Shown: positions 20,797 through 30,727 of the stretch, piece by piece
How the letters are laid out: the number at the start of each line of letters is the position of its first letter
Position numbering within the stretch: position 1 is the stretch's first letter
From: Serratia quinivorans
GTDB lineage: Bacteria; Pseudomonadota; Gammaproteobacteria; Enterobacterales; Enterobacteriaceae
Direction of reading: 5' to 3'
Assembly (NCBI GenBank): GCA_900457075.1
Contig: UGYN01000002.1
Location: 434,001-498,000 of the forward strand
Length of the DNA stretch: 64,000 nt
Program-made: the position numbers and the translations under genes
The notes under the pieces: model-generated
The model's database searches: none
Seen by the model: only the letters and a program-made list of their open reading frames with translations
Told to the model about the DNA's origin: nothing

Positions 20797-21345
20797 ATGA
20801 AAACAAAAACGATTGCGGCTGTTTTTCCCTTAGCGCTGTTACTGAGTGCCTGCACCACCGTTGAACCGGCATTCAAGGATATCGGCACCCGTACTGGCGG
20901 TTGTGTGGAAGGCGGCCCGGATGCGGTGGCCCAGAAATTTTACGATTTGCGCCTGCAACAAGGTGCCGGTACTACCCTGCCGGACAGCAACCGTCTGGCG
21001 CAATTGCAGCCTTACCTGAGTAAAGTGCTGTACCAGGATCTGGTAACTGCTAACCAGAATCCGGGCAAACATCAGGTCACCGGCGATCTGTTTACCGGCA
21101 ATGCTCAGGGGCCGACCAGCGCCACCGTCGCCAGCGCGTCGACCATTCCTAATACCGATGCCAAAAATATCCCGTTGCGCGTTCAACTCAGCTACCAGAA
21201 AGACGGTGGCAGCGCAGTCAACTGGCAGGATGAAGTGCTGATGGTGCGCGAAGGCACCTGTTGGGTCGTGGACGATATCCGCTATCTGAACGTGCCACCG
21301 CACGCTGCCAGCGGTACGCTGCGTCAGGTATTGGAAAACCAGTAA
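20797..21345 (+). CDS. ybjP: Putative lipoprotein YbjP
   Basis: Protein of 182 aa with a lipoprotein signal peptide (LLLSACTTVEPAFKD, lipobox Cys near residue 20). The C-terminal half matches YbjP (VASASTIPNTDAKNIPLRV, QDEVLMVREGTCWVVDD, AGTL-like SGTLRQVLEN). About ten residues longer than the E. coli homologue owing to an insertion after residue 45. Function unknown. It precedes the art operon, as in E. coli. Confidence 0.9.
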   Translation: MKTKTIAAVFPLALLLSACTTVEPAFKDIGTRTGGCVEGGPDAVAQKFYDLRLQQGAGTTLPDSNRLAQLQPYLSKVLYQDLVTANQNPGKHQVTGDLFTGNAQGPTSATVASASTIPNTDAKNIPLRVQLSYQKDGGSAVNWQDEVLMVREGTCWVVDDIRYLNVPPHAASGTLRQVLENQ

Positions 21346-21354
21346 GCCAACTCA

Positions 21355-21382
21355 ACCACCGGTGCCCCTGGGTACCGGTGGT
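21355..21382 (+). terminator. Hairpin downstream of ybjP
   Basis: Perfect 9-bp inverted repeat ACCACCGGT/ACCGGTGGT with a 10-nt loop, 9 nt after the ybjP stop. No long T-run follows, so termination strength is uncertain. Confidence 0.5.
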
Positions 21383-21544
21383 TAGATAAATGCCTTGATT
21401 ACGCGCAATATTTGTTCAATTTGAGAAATTTCGCTACCTGCCTCACAGCATGCACGACAAATCCCCCCTTCGAACCTGACTCGCGGTATCTTGTGCTATT
21501 CTTTTACTATTCTGCCGCGCAGTAATAAATTTTAACGCACAAAG

Positions 21545-21562
21545 ATTGCATAAGTATTCTGT
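21545..21562 (+). promoter_or_regulatory. ArgR (ARG box)-like site before artP
   Basis: ATTGCATAAGTATTCTGT fits the ARG box TGAAT-N4-ATTCA with two mismatches and sits 45 nt before the artP ATG. The art genes of E. coli are ArgR-repressed, so this is a reasonable operator candidate. Confidence 0.5.
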
Positions 21563-21606
21563 GGAAGTTAACATTCGCGGCATCAATATCTATTCAATTC
21601 TGGCGC

Positions 21607-22335
21607 ATGAGCATTCAACTTAACGGTATCAATTGCTATTACGGCGCACATCAGGCGCTGTTTGACATCACGCTGGATTGCCCAGCAGGGGAAACCTTAG
21701 TGCTGCTGGGTCCAAGCGGCGCGGGGAAAAGCTCGTTATTGCGGGTGTTGAACCTGTTGGAAATGCCGCGTTCGGGCCAGTTGCAGATCGCCGGTAACCA
21801 ATTCGACTTTAAGCAGGCTCCGGGCGAAAAAGCCATTCGCGAGCTGCGGCAGAACGTCGGCATGGTATTCCAGCAATACAATCTCTGGCCTCACCTCACC
21901 GTGGTGCAAAACCTGATCGAAGCGCCTTGCCGCGTGCTGGGCCTGACCAAGGCTCAGGCGATGGAGCGTGCCGACAAACTGCTCAAGCGCCTGCGTCTGA
22001 CCGACTTTGCCGATCGTTTCCCGCTGCACCTATCCGGTGGCCAGCAACAGCGTGTGGCCATTGCCCGTGCGCTGATGATGGAACCGCAGGTATTGCTGTT
22101 TGATGAACCGACCGCCGCGCTGGATCCGGAGATCACCGCCCAAATCGTCAGCATCATTCGCGAATTGGCCGGCACCGGGATCACCCAGGTGATCGTGACC
22201 CACGAGGTGGAAGTGGCGCGTAAAACCGCCAGCCGCGTGGTGTACATGGAAAACGGCCACGTGGTGGAACAAGGCGATGCCAGCCACTTCAAGAATCCAC
22301 AGACCACCGAGTTTGCCAATTACTTATCACACTAA
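21607..22335 (+). CDS. artP: Arginine ABC transporter ATPase ArtP
   Basis: ATP-binding subunit of the ArtPQM arginine importer, 242 aa. Walker [10 protein letters not shown] (about residues 36-44), Q-loop MVFQQYNLW, signature LSGGQQQR and Walker [13 protein letters not shown] are all intact. Polar-amino-acid ABC family. First gene of artPIQM; the next start is 33 nt downstream. Confidence 0.96.
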   Translation: MSIQLNGINCYYGAHQALFDITLDCPAGETLVLLGPSGAGKSSLLRVLNLLEMPRSGQLQIAGNQFDFKQAPGEKAIRELRQNVGMVFQQYNLWPHLTVVQNLIEAPCRVLGLTKAQAMERADKLLKRLRLTDFADRFPLHLSGGQQQRVAIARALMMEPQVLLFDEPTAALDPEITAQIVSIIRELAGTGITQVIVTHEVEVARKTASRVVYMENGHVVEQGDASHFKNPQTTEFANYLSH

Positions 22336-22368
22336 CAATTTTACTTGCTGTAATTTGGGGAGTTTGCG

Positions 22369-23100
22369 ATGAAAAAACTAATAATCGCCGCCGTTCTGGC
22401 CGGCATCAGCGTTTCCGCCTCTGCAGCCGAAACCATCCGTTTCGCTACCGAAGCTTCTTATCCTCCATTTGAATTTATTGACGCCGGCAACAAGATCCAG
22501 GGCTTTGATGTCGATCTGGCCAATGCGCTGTGTAAAGAGATGCAGGCCGAGTGTACCTTCACCAATCAGGCCTTTGACAGCCTGATCCCAAGCCTGAAGT
22601 TCAAGCGCTTCGACGCGGTGATGGCCGGTATGGACATCACGCCTGAGCGTGAAAAGCAGGTGCTGTTTACCAAGCCGTATTACGACAACTCCGCGCTGTT
22701 TGTTGCCCAGAAAGGCAAAGTGGCTGACGTCGCTGCGTTGAAAGGCAAGAAAGTGGGCGTGCAGAACGGTACCACTCACCAGAAATACCTGACCGATAAG
22801 CATCCGGAAATCACCACCGTGCCTTACGACAGCTATCAGAACGCCATTCTGGATCTGAAAAATGGCCGCGTCGATGCGGTATTCGGTGACACTGCGGTGG
22901 TCAACGAATGGCTGAAACAAAACGCGGCACTGGCCGCCGTGGGCGACAAAGTGACCGATAAAGACTACTTCGGTACCGGCCTGGGCATTGCCGTTCGCCA
23001 GAAAAATACCGATCTGCAGGGCAAGTTCAACGCCGCTCTGGACAAGATCAAACAGGATGGGACTTACGAAACCATCTACAAAAAATGGTTCCAGCAGTAA
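22369..23100 (+). CDS. artI: Periplasmic amino-acid-binding protein ArtI
   Basis: Extracytoplasmic solute-binding protein family 3, 243 aa, with a Sec signal peptide ([19 protein letters not shown], cleavage before AETIRF). Family signatures [14 protein letters not shown] and [22 protein letters not shown] are present. It is closely similar in sequence to the separate artJ-encoded protein downstream. Ligand range of ArtI in E. coli is not settled. Confidence 0.93.
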   Translation: MKKLIIAAVLAGISVSASAAETIRFATEASYPPFEFIDAGNKIQGFDVDLANALCKEMQAECTFTNQAFDSLIPSLKFKRFDAVMAGMDITPEREKQVLFTKPYYDNSALFVAQKGKVADVAALKGKKVGVQNGTTHQKYLTDKHPEITTVPYDSYQNAILDLKNGRVDAVFGDTAVVNEWLKQNAALAAVGDKVTDKDYFGTGLGIAVRQKNTDLQGKFNAALDKIKQDGTYETIYKKWFQQ

Positions 23101-23108
23101 TCACTCTG

Positions 23109-23825
23109 ATGAATGAAATTCAACCTTTAGCAAGCGCCGCCGGGATGACCGTCGGCCTTGCCGTTTGTGCCCTTATCCTTGGGCTGATCCTGGCGATGCT
23201 GTTTGCCGTCTGGGAGTCATCACGCTGGAAAGTGGTTAGCTGGCTCGGCACCGCCTGGGTCACTCTGTTGCGCGGCCTGCCGGAAATTCTGGTGGTGCTG
23301 TTCATCTATTTCGGCTCATCGCAGCTGTTGTTGATGCTGTCCGATGGCTTCACCCTGAACCTTGGTCTGTTCCAACTGCCGATCCAACTGGCGATTGATA
23401 ACTTTGAAGTCAGCCCGTTCCTGTGCGGCGTCATTGCTCTCGCCCTGCTCTATTCGGCCTATGCGTCGCAAACGCTGCGTGGCGCATTGAAGGCCGTGCC
23501 GCAGGGGCAATGGGAATCCGGTCAGGCACTGGGCATGAGCACGACGGCAATTTTCTTTCGCCTGATCATGCCGCAGATGTGGCGTCACGCCCTGCCCGGC
23601 CTCGGCAACCAGTGGTTGGTGTTACTGAAAGATACCGCGCTGGTGTCACTGATTAGCGTTAACGATCTGATGCTGCAAACCAAAAGCATTGCCACCCGCA
23701 CCCAGGAGCCTTTTACCTGGTACGTTATTGCGGCGGCGATTTACCTGGTGGTCACCCTGATCAGTCAGTACATCATTAAACGCATCGAACTGCGCACCAC
23801 GCGTTTTGAGCGGGGGCCAGCCTGA
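23109..23825 (+). CDS. artQ: Arginine ABC transporter permease ArtQ
   Basis: Inner-membrane permease, 238 aa, same length as E. coli ArtQ. Five hydrophobic helices are visible. The EAA-like loop [24 protein letters not shown] contacts the ATPase. The start [14 protein letters not shown] at 23109 was preferred to 23085, which would overlap artI. It overlaps the artM start by one base. Confidence 0.95.
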   Translation: MNEIQPLASAAGMTVGLAVCALILGLILAMLFAVWESSRWKVVSWLGTAWVTLLRGLPEILVVLFIYFGSSQLLLMLSDGFTLNLGLFQLPIQLAIDNFEVSPFLCGVIALALLYSAYASQTLRGALKAVPQGQWESGQALGMSTTAIFFRLIMPQMWRHALPGLGNQWLVLLKDTALVSLISVNDLMLQTKSIATRTQEPFTWYVIAAAIYLVVTLISQYIIKRIELRTTRFERGPA

Positions 23826-24493
23826 TGTTTGAGTTCTTGCCGGAAATTATCAAAGGGCTGCACACCAGCCTGACGCTGACCATCACCGCGCTGATCGTGG
23901 CGCTGGTGCTGTCGCTGGTGCTGACGGTGATCCTGACGCTGAAAACGCCGATCCTGACGCCGCTGGTAAAAATCTATATCACCCTGTTCACCGGTACGCC
24001 GCTGCTGGTGCAGATCTTCCTGATCTACTACGGCCCCGGTCAGTTCCCGGCGATCCGCGAGTATCCGTGGTTATGGAACTTGCTGTCGCAGCCGTGGCTG
24101 TGTGCGATGATCGCATTGGCGCTGAACAGCGCCGCCTATACCACCCAACTGTTTTACGGTGCGGTACGGGCGATACCGGCCGGTCAGTGGCAATCTTGTG
24201 AAGCGCTCGGCATGTCGCGTTCGCAGTCGCTGCGTATCCTGCTGCCATTCGCCTTCAAGCGTGCGCTGTCGTCTTACTCCAACGAAGTGGTGCTGGTGTT
24301 CAAAAGTACCTCGCTGGCCTATACCATCACCCTGATGGAAGTCATGGGCTACAGCCAGCTGATGTATGGCCGTACCTACGACGTGATGGTGTTTGGTGCT
24401 GCCGGGTTGGTGTATCTGTGCGTCAACGGCCTGCTGACGCTGCTGATGCGTCTGGTCGAGCGCCGTGCATTGGCGTTTGAACGCCGCAACTGA
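23825..24493 (+). CDS. artM: Arginine ABC transporter permease ArtM
   Basis: Second permease, 222 aa, pairing with ArtQ. It carries the EAA loop GQWQSCEALGMSRSQSLRILLP and a family N-terminus ([19 protein letters not shown]). Its ATG overlaps the artQ stop (TGATG), indicating translational coupling. Last gene before a strong terminator. Confidence 0.95.
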   Translation: MFEFLPEIIKGLHTSLTLTITALIVALVLSLVLTVILTLKTPILTPLVKIYITLFTGTPLLVQIFLIYYGPGQFPAIREYPWLWNLLSQPWLCAMIALALNSAAYTTQLFYGAVRAIPAGQWQSCEALGMSRSQSLRILLPFAFKRALSSYSNEVVLVFKSTSLAYTITLMEVMGYSQLMYGRTYDVMVFGAAGLVYLCVNGLLTLLMRLVERRALAFERRN

Positions 24494-24513
24494 GTCAGTA
24501 GAGCGATACTCTC

Positions 24514-24542
24514 AAAGCCCTGCCATCGTGCGGGGCTTTTTT
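24514..24542 (+). terminator. Terminator of artPIQM
   Basis: Stem AAAGCCC/GGGGCTTT with a short loop followed by six T, about 20 nt after artM. This is a canonical intrinsic terminator separating artM from artJ. Confidence 0.85.
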
Positions 24543-24571
24543 ACACCCGGAACAAATTTTTAATCATTTAT

Positions 24572-24589
24572 ATTGCATATTAATTCATT
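24572..24589 (+). promoter_or_regulatory. ArgR (ARG box)-like site before artJ
   Basis: ATTGCATATTAATTCATT matches TGAAT-N4-ATTCA with a single mismatch in the core. It is embedded in AT-rich DNA 113 nt before the artJ start. artJ is the most strongly ArgR-regulated art gene in E. coli. Confidence 0.65.
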
Positions 24590-24701
24590 AAATGGCAGGG
24601 TTAACACCGACCGACAGCCGCCAAAACCTCTGGGTTATTGTCAGTAAAATCAAGCGGTGACGAGATAAAAACACGCAGTCTTGCAGACAGGAGCTTTAAG
24701 C

Positions 24702-25436
24702 ATGAAAAAACTATTGCTGGCCGCCACGGTATTAGCAGGCATCGCCTTTAACGCCAGCGCAGCCGAGACCATTCGTTTCGCCGCTTCCGCCACCTACCCG
24801 CCGTTTGAGTCGCTGGATGCCAACAACAAGATCGTGGGTTTTGATATCGATCTGGCTAACGCGTTGTGCAAACAAATGAAGGCCGAATGTACCTTCACCA
24901 ACCAGGCGTTCGACAGCCTGATCGCCGCGCTTAAATTCAAGAAATACGACGCGGTGATCTCCGGTATGGACATCACGCCAGAGCGCAGCAAGCAAGTTGC
25001 CTTCACTCAGCCCTATTATGCCAACTCGGCAATTGTGATTGCCGAAAAAGGCAAATTCAGTTCGCTGGCGGATCTGAAAGGGAAAAAGGTCGGCATGGAG
25101 AACGGTACCACCCACCAGAAATACATGCAGGACAAACACCCGGAGATTAACACCGTCTCTTACGACAGCTATCAGAACGCCATTCTCGAGTTGAAAAATG
25201 GCCGTATTGACGGCGTATTCGGTGATACCGCCGTGGTGAATGAGTGGCTGAAGAACAACCCTCAGTTGGCTCCGGTCGGTGAACACGTTACCGATGCACA
25301 ATACTTCGGTACCGGTCTGGGTATTGCGGTACGGCCGGACAATCAGGCGCTGCTGGCCAAGCTCAACAGTGCGCTGGACGCCATTAAGGCCGACGGCACC
25401 TACAAAGCCATTAACGACAAGTGGTTCCCGCAGTAA
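24702..25436 (+). CDS. artJ: Arginine-binding periplasmic protein ArtJ
   Basis: High-affinity arginine-binding protein, 244 aa, with signal peptide MKKLLLAATVLAGIAFNASA. The core repeats the ArtI pattern ([38 protein letters not shown]). It is in its own transcription unit after artM with its own ARG-box candidate. The start at 24702 was selected for the signal peptide and the GGAGCTTT upstream. Confidence 0.94.
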   Translation: MKKLLLAATVLAGIAFNASAAETIRFAASATYPPFESLDANNKIVGFDIDLANALCKQMKAECTFTNQAFDSLIAALKFKKYDAVISGMDITPERSKQVAFTQPYYANSAIVIAEKGKFSSLADLKGKKVGMENGTTHQKYMQDKHPEINTVSYDSYQNAILELKNGRIDGVFGDTAVVNEWLKNNPQLAPVGEHVTDAQYFGTGLGIAVRPDNQALLAKLNSALDAIKADGTYKAINDKWFPQ

Positions 25437-25545
25437 GCGCTATTCGGGGCGTGGAATGCCACGCCTTGTTTACCAAACCTAAGCATTGTCCACAGTTCCT
25501 TTCGGTGCTAAATTTGATACTAAATATAACACCAAAGGAAACATC

Positions 25546-25797
25546 ATGATCGTCCAGCCCATTCTGGCAGATTCAGCAGTCAGCATCAGCGATTTTAAAA
25601 AATCACCTAACGCAGCACTCAAAGAAGCCCACGGACAGCCCGTTGCCGTGCTTACCAATGGGAAGATTTCCGGTTATTACGTCTCTCCTGAGACCTGGCA
25701 AGCCATTGCTGAATGCCTCGAGGATATTGAACTCGCTGAAATAGTCCGCTCACGGATGAGTGGCAAACGTATTAAGGTCAATCTGGATGACTTATAA
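25546..25797 (+). CDS. Phd/YefM (StbD-like) antitoxin without an adjacent toxin
   Basis: Protein of 83 aa resembling type II antitoxins of the Phd/YefM superfamily: VSISDFKKSPNAALKEA followed by PVAVLTNGKISGYYVSPETW is the typical N-terminal DNA-binding fold. The C-terminal helix (residues 50-83) would be the toxin-binding part. AAAGGAA precedes the ATG by 6 nt. Partner toxins of the RelE/StbE type normally follow directly, but here only 3 nt separate the stop from the end of rlmC on the other strand, so no toxin gene is present. Role is therefore uncertain: an antitoxin relic or an anti-addiction gene. Confidence 0.8.
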   Translation: MIVQPILADSAVSISDFKKSPNAALKEAHGQPVAVLTNGKISGYYVSPETWQAIAECLEDIELAEIVRSRMSGKRIKVNLDDL

Positions 25798-25800
25798 CCT

Positions 25801-26928
25801 TTAATTACGAACCAGCAGCGTCAGTACTTCGTAATGGGCGGTATGCGGGAACATATCAAACAGCTGTACGCGCTCGATGCGGTAATCCGGCAACATCTCA
25901 ATGTCTTTCGCCATGCTCTCGGCGTTACAGCTCGAATACAGAATATAGCCCGGTGCCATCTGGTTCAGATAGTCGCACAGTGCCTTGCCAATACCGCGTC
26001 GCGGCGGGTTAACCAGCACCAGTTGCGGCACGCTGCCTTCGGCGGTAGCGAACCGGGTAGAATCCAGCGCCTGGAAATCGACGTGTTGCAAACCCAGAGT
26101 TTTCGCCGATTGGCGCGCGCAGGCAATCGCCTCGGCGCTAATTTCGATGCCGGTCAGGCGTGTTTCCGGCAGCGCGCAATGCAGGCCAAACCCACCCACA
26201 CCGCAGAACAGATCCCACATACTGTCGATAGCCAGTGCCCGCACCCAGTCACGGGCAGTGGCGTAAAGCTCGGCGGCCACCTGCGGGTTGGTCTGGAAGA
26301 AACTTTGCGGGCGGATATACAACGGCACCTGGTTAAATTGCTCTTCCAGCGCCTGTTGCTCGGTCAGCGGGATCTCGCGCTCCCCTTCCATAATCGCCAT
26401 ATGTACCGGCTGAATATTGGCGGAAATCACCCTGAGCTGCGGCAACTGCTGTTGCAGCCACGGCAGTGCGGCACGCAGCTGCGCCAGCTTGCTGTCTGAA
26501 CGAAGTACAAAGCGCAGCATTACGCCACCACTGTGGGTACTTTCAGTCAGTAACAGGTACTTCAGTTCGCCACGTTTACGCGCCACGTTGTAGGGCGTCA
26601 GGCCAGCGCGGGCGATAAAACTTTTCAGCACATCAAACATCGGCGAGAAACTGGCGGGATACAGTGGACAGGCGCTCAGATCCACCGCCGTGCCGTCACG
26701 ATGCAGCATGCCCAGTAGCGGACGCTCTACGCTGCCGCTGACTACCATTTTGGCTTTATTGCGAAATGCGCTCTGCTCGCCGGCGATCGGCTCTAGCCAC
26801 TGCGCAACGTCACGGTCACTCAGCAGTGATTGCAGATGATGCTGTTTGTCCGTCAGTTGCTGCGGGTACGGCTTTTCCAACCACTGACAGGAACGGCAGG
26901 TGCCCGCCGTATACAAAGCGCAATGCAT
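25801..26928 (-). CDS. rlmC: 23S rRNA (uracil-747-C5)-methyltransferase RlmC
   Basis: SAM-dependent RNA methyltransferase making m5U747, 375 aa, exactly the E. coli length. N-terminal cysteines [14 protein letters not shown] bind the [4Fe-4S] cluster. The SAM motif is [14 protein letters not shown], and the catalytic cysteine and general base lie in [13 protein letters not shown]. The start MHCALYTAG was chosen rather than an upstream in-frame ATG at 26979 because it equals the family start. Confidence 0.95.
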   Translation of the reverse strand: MHCALYTAGTCRSCQWLEKPYPQQLTDKQHHLQSLLSDRDVAQWLEPIAGEQSAFRNKAKMVVSGSVERPLLGMLHRDGTAVDLSACPLYPASFSPMFDVLKSFIARAGLTPYNVARKRGELKYLLLTESTHSGGVMLRFVLRSDSKLAQLRAALPWLQQQLPQLRVISANIQPVHMAIMEGEREIPLTEQQALEEQFNQVPLYIRPQSFFQTNPQVAAELYATARDWVRALAIDSMWDLFCGVGGFGLHCALPETRLTGIEISAEAIACARQSAKTLGLQHVDFQALDSTRFATAEGSVPQLVLVNPPRRGIGKALCDYLNQMAPGYILYSSCNAESMAKDIEMLPDYRIERVQLFDMFPHTAHYEVLTLLVRN

Positions 26929-26996
26929 GAAGATAACCCTGAGTTCGGGGTGAATAATTAAGGGCGCAGAGTTTATCACTCTACGCCGTTAAAATC

Positions 26997-27494
26997 TCAA
27001 TTGCGCACGGCGAAATAACGGCGGCTGGTAGCGGGAACAAACAATAATGCCAGAATGACGACATCGGGGATTTTTTGCAGGATCAGCATGTGCAAGATTT
27101 GGCCGCTGGTTTCACCTTCAACGGTAAAGACCTCCGGCAGAAAACTGCCAATGGTGGCCAACAGCAGATAACCAACCACCAGGCATTGGCAGGCCACAAA
27201 ACCCCAACGCCCCCAGTTGCGGCCGCGCATCACCGCAAAACCGCAACTGATTTGCAGGCACAGTAATAATAGGCCAGCCAGAAAGATCAGGGTGGAATCC
27301 CAGGCCTGTGCGCTGGTGCTGACGAACTCCTGAGCGCCATCGACCCCCAGCTCCCCCAACAGCAACAGCACGCTGATGCACTTGATAGCCACCATCGCCG
27401 TTCCGGCCACCATCACCGGCACTGGCGCATCTGAATTCATTCTTATTCCCTGCCTGCTGTTCAGCATGTCTGACATGTCCATGTTCCGCAACAA
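26997..27494 (-). CDS. ybjO: Inner-membrane protein YbjO (DUF2593)
   Basis: Protein of up to 165 aa with four hydrophobic helices and the C-terminal signature LQKIPDVVILALLFVPATSRRYF, matching E. coli YbjO. Several ATGs lie within the first 19 codons (residues 1, 5, 10, 19), so the start is uncertain. Function unknown. It lies between rlmC and potI, the E. coli order. Confidence 0.88.
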   Translation of the reverse strand: MLRNMDMSDMLNSRQGIRMNSDAPVPVMVAGTAMVAIKCISVLLLLGELGVDGAQEFVSTSAQAWDSTLIFLAGLLLLCLQISCGFAVMRGRNWGRWGFVACQCLVVGYLLLATIGSFLPEVFTVEGETSGQILHMLILQKIPDVVILALLFVPATSRRYFAVRN

Positions 27495-27542
27495 AACGCC
27501 ACCTGTTTAGGTTAAGGATGCACGACGCGTTTAAGTGGGCGT

Positions 27543-27565
27543 TTCCCTCTCCAGCGGAGAGGGAA
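27543..27565. repeat. Perfect 10-bp hairpin between potI and ybjO
   Basis: TTCCCTCTCC, loop AGC, GGAGAGGGAA. Purine/pyrimidine-rich hairpins of this kind occur in intergenic regions of many enterobacteria. Without a T-run it is more likely an extragenic palindrome than an intrinsic terminator. Confidence 0.6.
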
Positions 27566-27671
27566 CAATATCAACTTAAGTGACCAGCATTAACCTATTC
27601 AGGCGGCATATATAAAGTCAGGTAATCAATTGCAATACCAATAATTGCAAAAATAGCAGGTTTAATCAGAC

Positions 27672-28517
27672 TCAGCTACGGGCAGCCTTTTGTAATTCGC
27701 GCGATCGCTGTTTTTCCGAGCGCGCCATAAACCACCATGCAATCAGGCCGATAACGCCGACCACCAGCAGGATCAAACTCGCCAGGGCGTTAATTTCCGG
27801 ATTAACCCCCATTCGTACGCTGGAGAACACCAGCATCGGCAAGGTAGTCGCGCCCGGCCCGGCGACGAAACTGGCAATCACCAGGTCATCCAGCGACAGG
27901 GTAAAGGCCAGCATCCAACCGGCGATCAGCGCCGGTGCAATCATCGGCAGAGTGATCACAAAAAACACTTTCAGCGGTGTCGCGCCCAGATCCATCGCCG
28001 CCTCTTCGATAGAGCGATCCAACTCACGCAGGCGCGAGCTGATCACCACCGAAACATAGGCAGTACAGAAAGTGACGTGCGCCAGCCAGATGGTAAACAT
28101 CCCCCGTTCCGACGGCCAACCAAAGGCATGCCCCATCGCCACAAACAGCAGCAGCAACGACAGGCCGGTGATCACATCCGGCATAACCAGCGGTGCCGTC
28201 AGCATAAAGGCAAAACCGGTTGAACCACGAAAACGGCCAAAACGGACCATCACCACTGCCGCAATCGCTCCCAGCACCACCGCAGCGGTCGCCGAGGCGG
28301 CGGCGATAGTCAGGCTGAGCCCGACGGCGCTGATCATCGCCGAATCATGGAACAACTCGGTATACCAGCGCGTGGACCAACCGGCCCACACCGTCACCAG
28401 TTTGGAACTGTTGAACGAGTAGATCACCAGCATCAGCATCGGCGCATACAAGAAGGTGAAACCCACTACCAAAATAGCGATACGCCACGGCGAGCGCACT
28501 ACCGGCAAGTTGTTCAT
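27672..28517 (-). CDS. potI: Putrescine ABC transporter permease PotI
   Basis: Inner-membrane permease of the PotFGHI putrescine importer, 281 aa, with six predicted helices. The EAA loop EEAAMDLGATPLKVFFVITLP is intact. Its start overlaps the potH stop by 4 nt, so the pair is translationally coupled. Last gene of the operon. Confidence 0.95.
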   Translation of the reverse strand: MNNLPVVRSPWRIAILVVGFTFLYAPMLMLVIYSFNSSKLVTVWAGWSTRWYTELFHDSAMISAVGLSLTIAAASATAAVVLGAIAAVVMVRFGRFRGSTGFAFMLTAPLVMPDVITGLSLLLLFVAMGHAFGWPSERGMFTIWLAHVTFCTAYVSVVISSRLRELDRSIEEAAMDLGATPLKVFFVITLPMIAPALIAGWMLAFTLSLDDLVIASFVAGPGATTLPMLVFSSVRMGVNPEINALASLILLVVGVIGLIAWWFMARSEKQRSRELQKAARS

Positions 28518-29479
28518 CCCTGCCCCCCTATTTCCTTGTTCTGGTGCTTATGGAACCAGAGAATCGGTACGATCAACAGCAGCAGCATGACGGTGGCCAC
28601 TGCCGAGGCTACTGGCCAGTCACGGTTATTAAAGAACTCCTGCCACAGTACCCTGCCGATCATAATACTGTCCGGCCCGCCCAGCAGTTCCGGGATAACG
28701 AATTCGCCGACCGCCGGGATAAACACCAGCATAGAACCGGCAATAATCCCGCCTCGGGTCAGCGGCATAATCACGCTGAAAAAGGTTTTCAACGGTTTAG
28801 CCCCCAGATCCAGCGACGCCTCCACCAATGAATAGTCCAACCGCGTCAGCGCGGTATAAATCGGCAGCACCATAAACGGCAGGTAGGAGTACACCACGCC
28901 GATATACACCGCCAGATTGGTGTGCAGGATCACCAACGGCTGATCGATCACCCCGGTCCATAACAAGAAGTTATTGAGGATACCGTTATTTTTCAGAATA
29001 CCCATCCAGGCGTAAACGCGGATCAGGAACGAGGTCCACGACGGCAGGATCACCAACAACAGCAAAATATTGCGGGTTGAGGATTTGCTGTGCGCCACCG
29101 CCCAGGCCAGCGGATAGCCGATGACCAGACAGCAAACCGTCGATACCGCCGCCACCTGCAGCGATTGCAGATAAGCGTCTATATACAGCGGATCGTCGGT
29201 CAGTTGCAGGTAGTTGGCAAAATTGAGCGCGATGTCCAGCTTACCCTCTGCCCAGCTCATCAGGTCAGTGTAGGGCGGGACCGCCAACGCCAGTTCCGCC
29301 AGGCTGATCTTGAACACGATCAGGAACGGCAGCAGGAACAGCAGCGTCAACCACAGCAGCGGCACCGCGATCACCAGCTTGCGGCCATGGGCCATCTGCA
29401 GGCGCTGGAAAAAGGCTTTTAACGGGCCGGGCCCTTTGGCCGGTGGTTCCGGCGGTGTGTGTTCAGCAAGCATTGTCAT
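28514..29479 (-). CDS. potH: Putrescine ABC transporter permease PotH
   Basis: Permease of 321 aa with six helices and a hydrophilic N-terminus of about 35 residues. The EAA loop is VEASLDLGAKPLKTFFSVIMP. Partner of PotI. It starts 25 nt after potG ends and overlaps potI by 4 nt. Confidence 0.95.
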   Translation of the reverse strand: MTMLAEHTPPEPPAKGPGPLKAFFQRLQMAHGRKLVIAVPLLWLTLLFLLPFLIVFKISLAELALAVPPYTDLMSWAEGKLDIALNFANYLQLTDDPLYIDAYLQSLQVAAVSTVCCLVIGYPLAWAVAHSKSSTRNILLLLVILPSWTSFLIRVYAWMGILKNNGILNNFLLWTGVIDQPLVILHTNLAVYIGVVYSYLPFMVLPIYTALTRLDYSLVEASLDLGAKPLKTFFSVIMPLTRGGIIAGSMLVFIPAVGEFVIPELLGGPDSIMIGRVLWQEFFNNRDWPVASAVATVMLLLLIVPILWFHKHQNKEIGGQG

Positions 29480-29504
29480 AATGATTATTCCTCACCTTCT
29501 CGAC

Positions 29505-30638
29505 TCACACCGTCAACACGACACAGCTGTCGGCTTCCCAGCACAGGTGCACTTCGTCGCCCCAGGTCGGCATCCCTTTGCGGAAACGGTGACCGTTTTG
29601 CAATTGGGCACTAATAATCTGGCCGCTGAGCAACTTCACATGGTAGATCGACAGGTCGCCGAGGTAGGCGATATGTGCCACCTCCCCAACCGCAAAGTTG
29701 CAACCGTCCTGCGGAACCTCTTCGCACAGCATGATTTTTTCCGGCCGCAGCGCGACCTGGATCGGCACGCCGTCCACTACCGAGGCGTCGGAGTCCACCT
29801 TAATCGCATGGCGCAAACCGGGACTTTGCAGGATCAAGCCATCGTCATGACGCTCTTGCAGCACACAATCAAAAACGTTCACCGAGCCGATAAATTCAGC
29901 GCTGAAACGGCTGTTCGGATGCTCGTAGATCTCTTCCGGCTCGCCGATCTGTACAAATTTTCCACGGTTCATGATGGCAATGCGCCCTGCCATGGTCATC
30001 GCCTCTTCCTGGTCATGGGTGACCATTACGCAGGTCACGCCAACCCGCTCAAGAATATCCGTCACTTCCAGTTGCATGCGGTCACGCAGTTTTTTATCCA
30101 GTGCGCCCATCGGCTCATCCAGCAGCAGCAGTTTCGGCCGTTTGGCCAGGCTGCGTGCCAGTGCCACCCGCTGGCGTTGGCCACCGGATAGCTGGTGCGG
30201 TTTACGCTTGGCGAATTCCTGCATGTGCACCAGCGACAGCATTTCCGCTACCCGATCGGCGATTTCCGCACGCGGCATTTTGTCCTGTTTCAGACCGAAG
30301 GCGATGTTTTGCTCTACCGTCATGTGCGGGAACAGCGCGTAGGACTGGAACATCATATTGATCGGCCGCTGGTAAGGCGGCACATGCGACATGTCCTGCC
30401 CATCGAGCACAATCTGCCCTTCCGTCGGCTGTTCAAAACCGGCCAGCATGCGTAAAAGCGTCGACTTCCCGCAGCCAGATGGCCCCAGCAAAGCGAATAT
30501 TTCGCCCTTATAGATGGTCAGGCTGACGTCTTCGACCGCGTTTTGGCCGTCAAAGGTTTTGGTGAGGTTACGGATTTCCAGCAGAGGGGTGAAGACCTTC
30601 TGCGACTTGGCTTGAGGACGAGGGATGACGTCGTTCAA
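29505..30638 (-). CDS. potG: Putrescine ABC transporter ATPase PotG (TTG start)
   Basis: ATPase of the putrescine importer. Walker A GPSGCGKST, signature LSGGQRQR and Walker B LLLDEPMGALD are present, with a C-terminal TOBE-like regulatory domain. No ATG lies at the conserved N-terminus. TTG at 30636-30638 gives (M)NDVIPRPQAK, the E. coli PotG start, exactly 377 aa, with GGAGAG 8 nt upstream. An ATG-initiated extension to 30734 would add 32 residues of unrelated sequence and run into the intercistronic hairpin. Confidence 0.92.
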   Translation of the reverse strand: MNDVIPRPQAKSQKVFTPLLEIRNLTKTFDGQNAVEDVSLTIYKGEIFALLGPSGCGKSTLLRMLAGFEQPTEGQIVLDGQDMSHVPPYQRPINMMFQSYALFPHMTVEQNIAFGLKQDKMPRAEIADRVAEMLSLVHMQEFAKRKPHQLSGGQRQRVALARSLAKRPKLLLLDEPMGALDKKLRDRMQLEVTDILERVGVTCVMVTHDQEEAMTMAGRIAIMNRGKFVQIGEPEEIYEHPNSRFSAEFIGSVNVFDCVLQERHDDGLILQSPGLRHAIKVDSDASVVDGVPIQVALRPEKIMLCEEVPQDGCNFAVGEVAHIAYLGDLSIYHVKLLSGQIISAQLQNGHRFRKGMPTWGDEVHLCWEADSCVVLTV

Positions 30639-30704
30639 TCGGGGTGCTCTCCGGTGCAAACAGTACAAAAAACCACGGCAATTGCCATGGCCCAAAATGG
30701 CAAT

Positions 30705-30727
30705 GCAGGCGGGGAGCACCCGCCTGC
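30705..30727 (-). promoter_or_regulatory. potF-potG intercistronic hairpin
   Basis: Inverted repeat GCAGGCGGG/CCCGCCTGC with a 5-nt loop in the 135-nt gap between potF and potG. Strong stems between a binding-protein gene and its transporter genes usually protect the upstream mRNA, giving excess binding protein. That role is inferred here. Confidence 0.6.
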
